Source of the DNA: Epiperipatus broadwayi
Lineage: Eukaryota > Onychophora > Udeonychophora > Euonychophora > Peripatidae
Reading direction: 5' to 3'
DNA: 64,000 nt
Assembly (NCBI GenBank): GCA_028023455.1
Contig: JAQFVV010012489.1
Coordinates: 3,537,881 to 3,601,880, forward strand
This document shows positions 1-11,340 of this stretch, piece after piece. The translations under genes were made by a program, and so were the position numbers. Under the pieces are notes generated by a model that was not told the origin of the DNA, did no database searches, and saw only the letters and a list, made by a program, of their open reading frames with translations. Numbering within the stretch: position 1 is the first letter of the stretch; each line of letters begins with the position of its first letter.

Positions 1-1030
1 CAAAATATAAAATTATTCTCAAAGTATTTTATGTTTAATTGTTTTATTAATTTTCTTGGAGATAAGAAACATTAATAACCGCCTTTTAAAATACCAATCA
101 CCTTGATATCTATATTACATAATTTAAACACACACACAAAGACGTGATCAGCAATACTAAATTCAAGTTTGCATTATAGCATTATACAATATTAGAATAA
201 TTTTAAAGACTAGTTTTTTCTTCAGCGCAAAATATCATATTTCTTTTCTGTATTTTTTGTTTTGTTTTGTAATCATTATTGTAATTAAACTTCCAAATAA
301 TTGCTAAATAAATTTTGACATAGAAGTTCAATTCTTAGCATTCAGATAAGCTATATTCTAATTAGACAACCAAATATTTTTCATATCACAATCATATTGA
401 CTTTTTTCATCATCATAACATCACTGCTTTATTTTGTCATCCATTTCTTATTGGAAAATAGATGGTAGTCTGATTACACATTATTGTTCTGCACCTAATT
501 CATAAACATGGTTTTCAATGCTAACTCTTGCTGTTAAATTTGCTTAGTACTTTTCAACATCCACATTCTCTTTCCAGGTTATAAGTTTTATAGCATATAA
601 AATAATATTGTTGAAGGATATATGTGTTTGATTCTAGTACTTCCAATTGATGTCCACTAGTGGTTAAAATCTGGTTGATAATTTATCTGGTGGTACTGTC
701 ATATGATGTCTCAAGTTGAGAAAAATGGATATAGAACAGTGCTATGTAATGGATTTTTATTTTGATATAAGTAAAAGCTAAGATGGTTGAGTGATGCTTA
801 TTTTTAGATTGAAACAAAGTATTGCAAATTGTTCTGTCTCGATGAGATAAGTGTTGACATGCTGCAGGTAAAAAACGTCTCATGTTTCAATGGATTCAGG
901 GTACAAAATTATCCTTAAATTAATAAAATTTCAATGTTTTATTATAATATATATACATATAATATTATCTGTATTTCTTCAAATTAATATATGTAATCTT
1001 ATAATTGAATATTTATAAATACAGTAATTA
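1..1030. other. AT-rich DNA without recognised feature
   Basis: No frame with protein-like composition, no RNA gene and no clear repeat was recognised. The only open frame of note (minus strand, about 683-883) has no family resemblance I can see. Confidence 0.5.
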
Positions 1031-1037
1031 GATATAT

Positions 1038-1746
1038 GTGAAGTATAGCTTTAAAAAGTTTCTTGATCTTAAAATAACTAGAAATCAATGTAAGCTGGAT
1101 TACTGTATGACCATTAAACCAATAGTAAAAAGAGGTTATATTCAATATAAATCAAGAGTGCCAATATCACATAAAATGGAAGGTTTAAAGTCCTTCTTAT
1201 TTAGAAATAAGTTTTTGTAAATATTGATCAGATAAAGCTAAAAATATTGAAATGTATTAGAATGAATTGTTAAATGTTGGCTACAATTATAATCATATAT
1301 ATAATGTTATTAAAAAATTTTAATACAAAATATAAGAATAAAAAAAAATAATAATAATATTGATTCTCCTAAAAAAATATGGATATCAGTATCATATATT
1401 TCAAATGATCAAGTGAATTTTATAAGGAAAATCTATGAAGGTATATGTGACATTGCATTTTACTCAGCTCCTACATTAAACAAATTAATAAAGAACTTTA
1501 AAGATAAAGCCCCATTTATAAATAAAAATTGCATCATTTATAAATGGATATGTAGGCATGGTAGCAAGATATATAGAGGAATCGAGATGCACATTGGAAA
1601 AAAGAACTAAAGAGCACTTGCTGTTATTAAAACGAGTTCAGAAAATGAAACAAAATTGCAAAATAAATAATAATGTTTCAGCATCTGTTTTTTATGACCA
1701 TAATAATTCATGTATTTATGGTTTAACTTCAATTATAATAATATAA
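1038..1746 (+). pseudogene. Degraded Penelope-like element: RT C-terminus plus GIY-YIG endonuclease
   Basis: Three pieces in shifting frames follow the order of a PLE protein. The first (1038-1220) begins like the conserved post-palm segment 'FLDLKITRN' with a later basic stretch. The second (1413-1610) reads 'CIIYKWICRHGSKIYRG', the GIY half of a GIY-YIG domain. The third (1558-1746, shifted frame) reads 'ARYIEESRCTLEKRTKEH', matching the YIG half and the following R...EH residues. The frame change falls between the two halves of the domain, so this copy is dead. In intact PLEs the polymerase and the endonuclease together integrate an RNA template. It differs from the PLE at 60-63 kb in sequence and in the spacing around GIY-YIG, so it is probably a separate family. 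Assignment rests on motif reading only. Confidence 0.65.
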
Positions 1747-2895
1747 ACATATTGCAAATTGAAAAAAATAACGAAGAAAAAATTAAAGGAAGCTATGCTA
1801 ATATACAAATACAAACAAAGCTTAATTAACAGACAGGCAGCAAGTGTTAAGATCATGTAATTGTGGGAAGATAGCATTTCAAAGTGTTAAGTGACAAAAA
1901 CTATGAGCATAGTCGAAAGCACTCCTAAGTGGATAACATTTTTAAAGTTGTACTTTACATGTATCTAATTACTGTATTTATAAATATATGAAGAGTCACC
2001 AAGACTATATTTATAATTTATAATTATAAGTAAAATACATATTTATCCTATTCTAAAGCCAGTTACTGTAAACATGGGTAAACAATGTCTATCAGATAAT
2101 ATATTATTACGATATCCCCATTTCCACATTGATTTCTTTTATATACCTTCATCAGTGAAGAATTAAGATTAAAGAAACATCCTTTATTTACATAGTTATC
2201 ACCTGTTATTTTTTATTTATAAATATCCAAGCTAATACTGTCAAATTCAAAAGAACTCTAAGGTTTTGAATCAAAAACAACTCATTGCACAGGATCAGAT
2301 AGCATATTAGTTTATATGTATTTAGAGATCTTTCTTTTATGATCATTCAATTGTAAGCCCCAACTATCCTTTGATTAGAAAGTAAGAATATTAGAAAACT
2401 ATGTCTTTATTGTTGTAATAAACAAAATACTTAAAAAATGTAGATATTATAAATATTATGTAGAAATATACAAAATTATATGAATGAAAGGAAAGCACCT
2501 ACTTTTTAAGGAGAAAAAAAAATGTGGTTCACTACCTTCATTAGTTACTGTAATATCTATAAAAAGCATGTCTGTGTCATCTGCTTTTGTATATATTTTT
2601 TTTTCAATAAAACATTAATTGCTAATACATTTTTAAAATTATTTCATCAAGTTTGATAGTTTTCTTGAAAAAATGATTATTTTATTTAAAATAATTAATG
2701 AGAATTTTTAAAGGATTAGGTATCTTGTGTGTGTGTTGGTTCCAATATTTTTTTTTATTTTGCTAATTTGATATAGATAAAAAAATATATTTCAAACAGC
2801 AATTTAAAAATTAAGCAATACATTTATAAAGTTATTATTTATAATATATAATGGAGTAATATGAACTTGCTTTGAAAACTCTGCATGCCAAAAAA
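1747..2895. other. AT-rich DNA, possibly untranslated flank of neighbouring PLE remnants
   Basis: No coding potential seen. The stretch lies between two PLE remnants and may include their untranslated tails, but no terminal motif was identified. Confidence 0.4.
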
Positions 2896-4188
2896 TTATA
2901 TTACTCAAACAATATTGGCGCTATTAACACCTAAAACACAAAGCTACTGTTTACTTTTTATTATTAAATTTCTCTGTTGAGCACTTTCAAGAAACATGCT
3001 CTCATATTCATTACTCTGAGTGAAGTAACTCTGTAATTATATGCAAATTATACAAGGTTAAAAGTTAATTGCTCCATTTCTTTGGTATCAAGAAGCATGT
3101 GTCTTTACGATTGACAGCATTGCAATCCATATCAATGAAGCAGGCCTCTTTCACTTTTTTTCACATCGTGTCTTTTTTTGCAGACCAGATTGATCACTTA
3201 TAGTTCATACTGGTGGCCTGTCAGTTTCTGATGTAGTGCAATGATTAAATAATGTGATGGATCTGACTGTGCCTTGGCGTATGAATATCTGTGTTGTAGG
3301 AATCTAGTTTCCAGTGCTGCCTTAGTTTCACCATAATATGAGGCTCTACAACTTGTGTGAGTGCATGCAACATAGTAAACAGCCTGAGGTGTTTGAGCCA
3401 GTTAGTTTATCTTTCACATTGTTAATTAATCTGTTAGAACTGGAAGGGGGATTGAAAACTTAATTGGAACTGTCTATTGAAAATTGCATAAAATTTATTA
3501 TGTAAACTTGGAATGTATTATAACAGCAGCCTGTGTGTATCCACCTTGTGTGTATTATTGGTTGCTTTATTGTAGAAATGTTTACATAATAAAGTTCATG
3601 CAATTTTCAATAGACAGTTCCAATTAAGTTTTTGACCCCCCCCCCAGTTCTAACAGATTAATTAACAACATGAAAGTTAAACTAACACTGGCTCAAACAC
3701 CTCAGGCTGTTTACAATATTGCATGTACTCACACAAATTGTAGAGCCTCATATTATGGGGAAACTAAGGCAGGACTGCAAACCTGATTACTACAACACCA
3801 AGGCACTGTCAGATCCATCACGCTATTCCATCTTTGCACTACATCAGAAACTGGCAGGACACCAGTGTGAACTACAAGAGATCAATCTGATCTGCAAAGA
3901 GAGACATGATGTGAACAAAAAGTGAAAGAAGCCTGCTTCATCACTATGGATTGTAACACTATCACTCGTAAAGACACATGCTTCTTGATATCAAAGAAAT
4001 GGAGCAATTAACTTTTAACCTTGTATAATTTGCATATAATTCCAGAGAATTACTTCACTCAGATCTATGAATATGAAAGCACACCTCTTGAAAGTGCTCA
4101 GAAGAGAAATTTAGTAATAAAAAGTAAACAGTAGCTTTGCGTTATAGTTGTTAATAGTGCCAATATTGTTTGACTAATATAATATATA
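2896..4188. repeat. Giant inverted repeat made of two opposed Penelope-like fragments
   Basis: The left arm (about 2896-3507) is the reverse complement of the right arm (about 3580-4188) over some 610 bp with scattered mismatches and small indels; the spacer is about 72 bp (3508-3579). The arms carry a PLE endonuclease region reading outward on each side, so the two truncated 5' ends meet in the centre and the 3' flanks lie outside. PLEs are known for unusual flanking arrangements, including inverted partial copies, so one insertion event with an inverted partial copy is a reasonable explanation. A later fold-back duplication is the alternative. The arms are close enough in sequence to form a long hairpin. 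Confidence 0.85.
3661..3925 (+). pseudogene. PLE GIY-YIG endonuclease fragment (right arm of inverted repeat)
   Basis: From 3688 the plus strand reads 'LAQTPQAVYNIACTHTNC' followed by 'RASYYGETKAGL'. This has the arrangement of a PLE GIY-YIG domain: a VY-x-I start, a cysteine pair between the two halves, and Y-x-GET followed by a basic/leucine pattern. A TGA-type break follows at about 3766, and downstream pieces lie in another frame. The mirror copy in the left arm (about 3300-3410, minus strand) is also frameshifted. The domain is a single-strand nicking endonuclease in functional elements; this copy cannot make a complete one. It appears closer to the Penelope/Poseidon-type layout than to the element at 60-63 kb, but that is an impression. 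Confidence 0.65.
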
Positions 4189-6619
4189 ATGGAATACAAT
4201 TTTTATATGCATTAATATTTGAACCAGTTCTTTTATTTATGTTTTCAAAAATAAAACGAATTTTCAGTGACTAGATTCGTTTTCAGTCACCTCAGAAATC
4301 AGATGGTTTATTTTACGGAAATAAAATTTTGTTTCTGATAGTAATAAAATCATCTTGGATTTATGAAATCTTTTAAAGTAATCATAATTTTGTAATTAAA
4401 ATTCTTTAGTCCATTAAGATATAATAACCAATGTTTTTCTTTTTCTAAATAAGGTCTAAATTGATTTCTGTAAATGCTAAAAATATTTAATTTAGGTTGA
4501 AAGATAACTGTCATTTAATCAATATCAAGATCATAACTACTTTTTCTTTCTACTTAATTTGAATTATTACAAGCTATGGTTCTGGTTTCCAGCTGATAAC
4601 TATTTCTAAGGTTTTAAATGTGGACTGTATTTCCAAATGGATAGTGGAATCTACATTTTAGATATTTTTCAATAGGAAAATCTTTATAAGTTTTAAATCT
4701 ATAGTGGGATGATGACATAATCATCAAAATGCACTATAATATGTATAAATATATAATGTATTAATAATGATGCACATTTCTGGTGCTCGAGCACCACACA
4801 ATCTTTTTTATAATCAACTACCTGAATATTATATTTTATTATATTAAGTAAATTAATTATTATTATTCTTTCTTTCATTCTCTCTTCATTTTTCCTTATT
4901 ATCATCAGTCATTTATAGTAACACTGTGACCATACATCATAATTCCCTCATGCTATTTGTCACATCTTTACGCTAGTTATGACAATAAGCATATGTTTTT
5001 GTGTATTTTCATCTTTTGATTACAATCACAATCATTCTTACCCCGATCTTTACATTTCTTTTTTCAATTACTATTTCCTTCTTCATTCTTTGATTTTCCC
5101 TCTGCACTTTTTTTTTTTTTTTGGAGTTGCAGTAGCAACAGGGCCGAATTTAAGGCGATTGGAGTGATCGGGTCCAATCCGGCCCCGCACTTATTGGATT
5201 CGGGCCTGAGTAGCAATATTCATTTGTCAGAGCTCTTAATGGCAGATTTAATTCAGGAGCAAAAGTATTAATATCAGTAGTGTATAATGCAAAATAAAAG
5301 CAATCTAAAAAGTCATGCATATTTTATTTCTGAAAAATTGAAATTTTATATTCATACTGACATTTTGTTATAATAAAATCCAATTTATTTATAAATCAAT
5401 AAAAACTCAAGGACAATAACCTTTTAAAAACTGAAGTTTTTAAAAAATAATTAAAGATATTGATCTATTGAAACACACATCAAAACTCTGTTTACACCAA
5501 ACAGTTATTGTTATCTAAATGTTATTGGCAAGCTAAAGGTTGAATAATTTTTTATTTTAAATTAATATTAAATGAATTAAAATTAAATAAACTAGAATGC
5601 CTTTTGAAATATTATAACTAATGAAATCAGTTAAAATAATTTGAAAATCAAATTTATTGATAAATAAATTCTTTCTCATAAACTTTACGTTTTTTAATAA
5701 ATAAGGTTTTGAAAGAGAATAGAATATAAGCTAATTTTACGTCAATTTGATAAAATCTCTTGTTTTCGCACTATCCAAGAGAAAGTCATCATTATTAAAC
5801 ACGGAAGACTGAGTGCTAATAGATGAATGATGCCTACGTAGTCAAAGATGAATGAACGCAGATTACTCTAATATTTTATAGCACTTTTTCCTTTCGTTGT
5901 GTTTTGTGTAATATTGTCTTTTCTAGTCTAATGTCATTAATTCATTAATCCTGCATATATTTGAAAACAATTTTATCAATAACAGAAAATATCAGGATTT
6001 TCAATATATATACGGTACTTACATCTCTAAAAATGTGCCTTTTCATAGATAGATCAGTATTTATATAAATACATTTTTAAAAATTTTTTTTTTTGAAAAG
6101 TAATTATTAATTAGGTCTATTCAAAAATGAATTTAACCATACAACTCAGAAGATGAAAAAAAAAAAAAAGTGATTAAAAACATCGTTATTATTTTCTATT
6201 AATGGATGTAAGAATTCTAACTCCAAAAGATACAAAAAGTAATAACGGCAGCAACAAATTAATAACTGATTAAAGTTGAGTTTTGTTTTGACTATCCAAA
6301 ACAATTTACGAACACAAATTGCCACTATCTGATTATGGTCATTTCTATTTGAACAAACAGCAGTAGTATCCATAATAAACTATAGAAAAGTTTTTGTAAT
6401 GATTATTCAAACCAATTTGTGTATCATAAATATTTCCACCTACAAAAAATGTTGATCCATTATTCTGCTTAGTAAATATTTTAATATTATCTTTTAACCT
6501 CTGTAACAAACTTCTTTTTTCTATTTCAAAATCTTGTCTAATCAAATGCCTTCATTGTATTATATACATAGCTTGTAGTATATATTTTCAACAAAAACAA
6601 TAAAATTATACTTGTTTAT
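4189..6619. other. Gene-free AT-rich stretch with one GC-rich patch
   Basis: No gene recognised. A short patch at about 5123-5206 is far more GC-rich than its surroundings and contains partly self-complementary 'gggccgaattta' and 'ccaatccggcccc' words. It may be a remnant of a DNA-transposon terminus, but no partner end was found. The rest is AT-rich with homopolymer runs. Confidence 0.4.
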
Positions 6620-6930
6620 TGAGATAATTGTTAAACCACTAAACATCGCATGATCACTATTTCCTCCGTTAGCACATTACTGTTATTAAAACAGGCAAAA
6701 CTCTCCATACAGTAGTGCCACTCAGTGCCAACCAGAGTAATCAATGGATGCCAGAAGGCTTGTGCATAAAATCTCAATCTAATGTCTACTCATCCAATAT
6801 TCCCAGATAGTTTCTGGATGAGTAGACATTAGATTGGGATTTTATGCACAAGCCTTCTGGCATCCATTGATTACTTTGTTTGGCACTGAATGGCACCACT
6901 GTATGGAGAGTTTTGCCTGAGATAATTGTT
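6620..6930 (+). mobile_element. Short non-coding retroposon, copy 1, with inverted duplication and 13-bp TSD
   Basis: A perfect 13-bp direct repeat TGAGATAATTGTT lies at 6620-6632 and 6918-6930. Between them are a head segment (6633-6691), an inverted copy of the 3' body (6692-about 6796) and a forward copy of the same body (6815-6917). The two body copies form a near-perfect ~105-bp palindrome with an 18-bp loop (6797-6814). The head and body both match the insertion at 46845-46996, which is a simple non-inverted copy with its own TSD. There is no poly(A) tail; both copies end in 'gagagttttgcc'. No A/B boxes or ORF were recognised. The structure fits target-primed reverse transcription with an inverting step such as twin priming. 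Parent RNA unknown. Confidence 0.8.
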
Positions 6931-8467
6931 GTAATGTAAATGGAGTCTGCATTTTCTATGAAAAATATGTTCAAGTTTAAGATAAAATATTTTTTAAAGA
7001 AGACTGATGCTTTTTTTTATTTCATACAAACAGGCTGACAGATGTGTGATTTTACAATGGTAGTCTCTATTGTATTACATTCAGTAAACTGAAGGATATT
7101 TTGAATGAGTTTACAATTTTGCCATAATATTTCTAGAATTTTTAAATGAAATTAGTCATATTGTTTTTGTTAAATTGATAGAAATCACATTCCTACAAAA
7201 ACTAAATAATAATTATATATACGAGTAATTTAGATGCAATAATTGGTTTACTGAAATGAAATACTTTATCATTTAAATCCCTAAAAACAGCATAATAAAA
7301 TCTATTCTGCACCTCAGCATTTAACACTAACTATCATAATTGCTGATAGATGACTTGAATCTTTTATAACATCATTATTAGTGACTAAACCAAAATCATT
7401 ATATATTGCATTCAAAACAATAAGTTCATGAAATTTGTATATCATCTTTTGAAGAACAAATAATAATAACAACCAGAAAATACTGTCCCGATGCCTACTT
7501 TATAAAATCACTTATAAACAGTTACAAAATAATTATAAATGTTGAAAATAATGTTGGAACAAGTGCTCTTTATTATTTAACACCAATTTTCATTTCAAAT
7601 GCTTCAGACTTTTCACCTATAGCAATATTACTTTCTATCATAGAGAAGATAATATGAATAAAAAAAAGTAAAAAAAAAAGATATATGTACAATAGTTGCA
7701 CAAACATATGAAGTCATTGACACGGTTGGTACAGTTAAAGTGATTAAAACAGTAATGAAAAGAGTAAAACAGAAAAGTGTGTTTGTTTTATGACTCAGCA
7801 TTTCTTTGATGAACATTCATCTTATTCTTCAAGACAGTAGAAGATACTTTTGGTGAAAAAGTAACTATTAACTCATAGTTAACCCTGGCATTTGAAACTC
7901 ACATTTGGATACTTTCAGTAGCCTGAGCGTAGCACCCAATACTTGAAAATATATTCACATAATTTAGCCTGTATATATAAGTCACATACAATGAGAATCT
8001 ATACACATAAGACAGGTCACATGAGAATAAATAAACAATGCAAAGCAAAATAAATGTGTTTATTATATATTCATAAATAATATATATAATACTTATATAT
8101 AATAAATGAAAGTAAACACAAATCTTTGAAGAGACAGTCTAATAATGTAAAACATCTTTAGCGGTATGTATATTATTTTTACACATACTTTACATAAATC
8201 TGCATCTAAATAAACTGAGCTTTTGCACACAACATATTATTTTGTCTGCTGCTGCTTTTAGTTTGCACTCTCATATATAATTAATTTACATAAAATATTT
8301 AAATTCTACTCATGCTAATTTTTGATACATTTTTCTAGAGTGAATAACAGAATAGTAAGAGTTGTGCAGTAACTATTTTTCATAATAAATCTTTATTTAC
8401 ATTAACAATCATATATATATTTACATATCTATCATTTATAACAATATATACATTTCATTTTCTCCCC
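6931..8467. other. AT-rich DNA without recognised feature
   Basis: No recognisable gene or repeat. Only short low-complexity frames are open on either strand. Confidence 0.4.
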
Positions 8468-9240
8468 TCACTCTAGAAAAATAATCTTGTAGTATTTTAG
8501 GTTTTTTGCATAAATTTGAGTCATAAAGCTATTACCTATATCCACACTTCCTTCTTTTATTGAAGTAGTATCACTTAACTTTGAATTAGTATTTAACATT
8601 TGGTTCTTGTAACAATTCTGTAAGGGATCTTTCAAATGATTTATGTATCTCCTCATTCTTCTACCATTGGTTACTTGCACTTCTCATAACTATCTGGAAA
8701 CAATACTGATCATTAATCCCAGTATACATTTTATTTTCAATATGACTATATCAGACAGTATTACCAGAATTATATCTTTCCTTATTCAATTTTATTTGCT
8801 TTAATGCACTATTATTAGGCATTAGTACAAACAGATGAGTTCCGCATTTCCAATGCAATAACGTATTATCCAGCATCTATTTAGTCACTGTATATAGAGT
8901 GAAATATTGAGTGAATAAAAGTTTGTTTAATGCTTTATTAATATCACTATACAAATTCTCTTTTAGCTCTTGTTTCAAGTGCTGTACTGCTCTTTCAACT
9001 AGGCCATTAGATCCGGGATGGTACAATGATGTCAACAGATGTTGAATGTTCCTAGTTGGCAAAAAGTCTTTAAACAGAACAGACAAAAACAAGTTCCCTT
9101 ATCTAAATAATAATTTTAGGGTAGGAATGATACATGAAAATTTCATTTAAGACTTTAACCATATTTTACATGCTTGTACTGTCGACATTCTTATAATTTG
9201 TCCATATTAAATAAGCATCTATCAGTGATAGAAATATATT
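8468..9240 (-). pseudogene. Ty3/Gypsy-type retrotransposon integrase remnant
   Basis: Reading the minus strand from about 9240, 'DAYLIW' (first catalytic Asp of the integrase core) is followed by a segment in which the expected second-Asp motif is destroyed by stops. Then come 'IQHLLTSLYHPGSNGLVER' and 'AVQHLKQELKENL', the conserved YHP-x-SNG-x2-ER block with the third acidic residue. Further down (8680-8468), 'VTNGRRMRRYINHLKDPL' resembles the C-terminal tail of Mag-like Ty3/Gypsy Pol proteins. The order is collinear with an integrase but several stops and gaps interrupt it, so it is inactive. No LTRs were found. Integrase normally inserts the element cDNA; here only the fossil remains. Confidence 0.75.
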
Positions 9241-10955
9241 TTTATTAAATAAGCATCAATACAAAGCTCTAGCTCCTTTAAGGGCATGATAGAAATATAC
9301 TGACAGTCTTTACAACATTTGATAGTCTGTATAACTTCACTGCTCAAACATTTACTAATGCTATGTCATTTACTGATAAGTCTAGAATGGGAGTAAGACT
9401 TCATTTTACCATATACAGAGTAATAATTTCATTTTAGCCTTCATCTTGACGAATACCATTACATTACTTCATATATCAATCATATTTATACTTATATCTG
9501 TAGCAATAAGCTCTTCTTTTTCTACAATTATACTCTTTTTCACCATTTATACTATATTTTTTGTAAAATTAGGGCAATCCCTTAATGCCATAAATTTCTA
9601 CATTGTGTCTTTGCCCATTAATTTGTATGTTTAAACATATGGTTATAACCTATATTGGCTATTGTTGTTGTTTCAATTTTACCTTTAACTCCTCCCTATG
9701 ATTTAAAAATCAATATATAACTCACTTTTTCTAACTTTCTCTTTTGTGTGGGAAACATGTTGTAAATGACTGTTTTTCCCATATGTGCCATTTCTCACTT
9801 TTGAATTTTCAGACCTTCTCTTGAATGGCTTTTCTTATCACAATGGTCGTATACAATTGCCTTTATGGAGCTTCAACATCTGTAGTCTAAATATTGGCTT
9901 TATTTTCTATCATCCATAGATAGCTTATATATCAAGGATACTTCACAGATAAGTTGACATAACTTATTGTCATTCATCCCTTATAGATATTACTAAAAGA
10001 CATGTCACCCAATTCTGCACTAATTTCATACCATTTCACTAATTCCCACAGTGCTATCCTCATATTTCTGATATTTTTTATTCAATGCTTATATCTTATT
10101 ACTAAAGCATGGATGTGATATTATCTGGACATTACAAAAATATGCACTTCATTATTATATGAGCTTGAGACATGCTGCTACCTCTGAAGGCTTCAGTTTG
10201 CAAAATCTTTTTGTTATTTACAGAACATCATTGTATGGCAGCTACATTAGCATTGCTACTTTTTGTTATGCTCTGTCTTATTAATGAACAGATATTTCAG
10301 CATGTGCTCAATGTACAAACACTAATTTGCTGCACTGATAACATCAAATTTCTTAACATTATCATGGAATGTCATTATCAGAGTTTGTTCATTTCATACA
10401 TAACTTTTGCAGTTCTTTCCATTATATATATGACAACACTAGTCACCCATGGCAAACTATTATTAATTTACACATTTTCATGGGTCTTCTAATACCTTTA
10501 ACAATTGTTGACTACTAAACTACTCAAAACTTCAGGGTTTTTTTTATCAACTGCAGCCAATCAGCCTTTGTTTGCACAGGTAACCTATAGACAGCACCAA
10601 CCTACTGTGAACCCTGGGGTATATACATAAGAATATGAAATACTTAAATAAGACTAAAATTTTAGTACATGCACCTTGCATGCTTAATTTATTACAAGAG
10701 AGACCTCTACAAATCTAAACACAAGATTCAACTTTATAAAGATAAGAGCAACCACACTTTTATCTTCAACTTATTTTTCTTAATATATAGACAAATCTAA
10801 AGCATTTTGATTTGGGAGCATGAAGCTAATAAATTCTCCATTGATTAAGCCCATTATTTTTGTTAAACATTAATGATCATGAAATCTTTCAATTTACAAT
10901 GAGTTAATAGTCAGGTATTAAATTTAGAAATATTTTGAATCAATTTAAAATTGTA
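9241..10955 (-). other. Possible further Ty3/Gypsy pol remnant, otherwise unassigned
   Basis: Upstream of the integrase remnant on the minus strand, scattered words (for example 'SNANVAAI' near 10250, recalling the NADALSR block between RNase H and integrase) hint that the degraded pol continues to about 10.3 kb. The match is too weak to call. A 106-codon plus-strand frame at 10172-10492 is hydrophobic with no family resemblance and is probably a chance opposite-strand frame. Confidence 0.25.
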
Positions 10956-11066
10956 AATATTAATTATTATTAAGCACAATGCCAGCACATAATACTTAAA
11001 TGTACTAAGGTTTTAGCCTTATTTAAGTATTATGTGCTGACATTGCTCTTAATAAGAATTAATATT
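10956..11066. repeat. Palindromic hairpin element
   Basis: Arms of about 45 bp face each other around a ~14-bp loop; both contain the 'cacataatacttaaat' word or its complement, with a few mismatches and a one-base indel. It could be a miniature fold-back transposon. No second copy was recognised in the window. Confidence 0.65.
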
Positions 11067-11202
11067 TATAAGTATATGAAGTAATTTTTTTAAAAGGGGT
11101 CAATAAATTTAATTATAGCTCTCCATTCCTTTAAATTCTGTTGATATGTAATACCTATAAATGTATTCATGGAAATAATAAACTTTTCTTGTAATCTTCA
11201 TT

Positions 11203-11340
11203 AATAAATAGCACTCTGTCTTGCATTGGTTGTCGAGAGGTCAGCGCGACTGCCTTGCACTTGCAGGCAGTTGCCCGGGTTGCGGGTTCGCGTCTCGGCC
11301 GATGCTATGATACTTTAAAAAAATAAATAAATAGCACTCT
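11203..11340 (+). mobile_element. tRNA-like SINE, copy 1, with 15-bp TSD
   Basis: Perfect 15-bp direct repeats AATAAATAGCACTCT lie at 11203-11217 and 11326-11340. The body starts at 11218 and ends in an A-rich tail. It contains an A-box-like and a B-box-like (GGTTCGCGTCT) RNA polymerase III promoter word. It can be drawn as a tRNA: a 7-bp acceptor stem (GCATTGG with CCGATGC), a D arm, a T arm and a long variable region. It matches the copy at 27.2 kb with only about three substitutions in ~98 positions, implying recent amplification. It is not a working tRNA: the anticodon loop is abnormal, there is a mismatch in the T stem, and the A tail plus TSD show retroposition. LINE proteins presumably mobilised it. 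Confidence 0.88.

Noticed and set aside
10172-10492. 106-codon plus-strand gene
   Set aside because: Hydrophobic composition without family resemblance, lying opposite what may be degraded Ty3/Gypsy pol; probably a chance frame.
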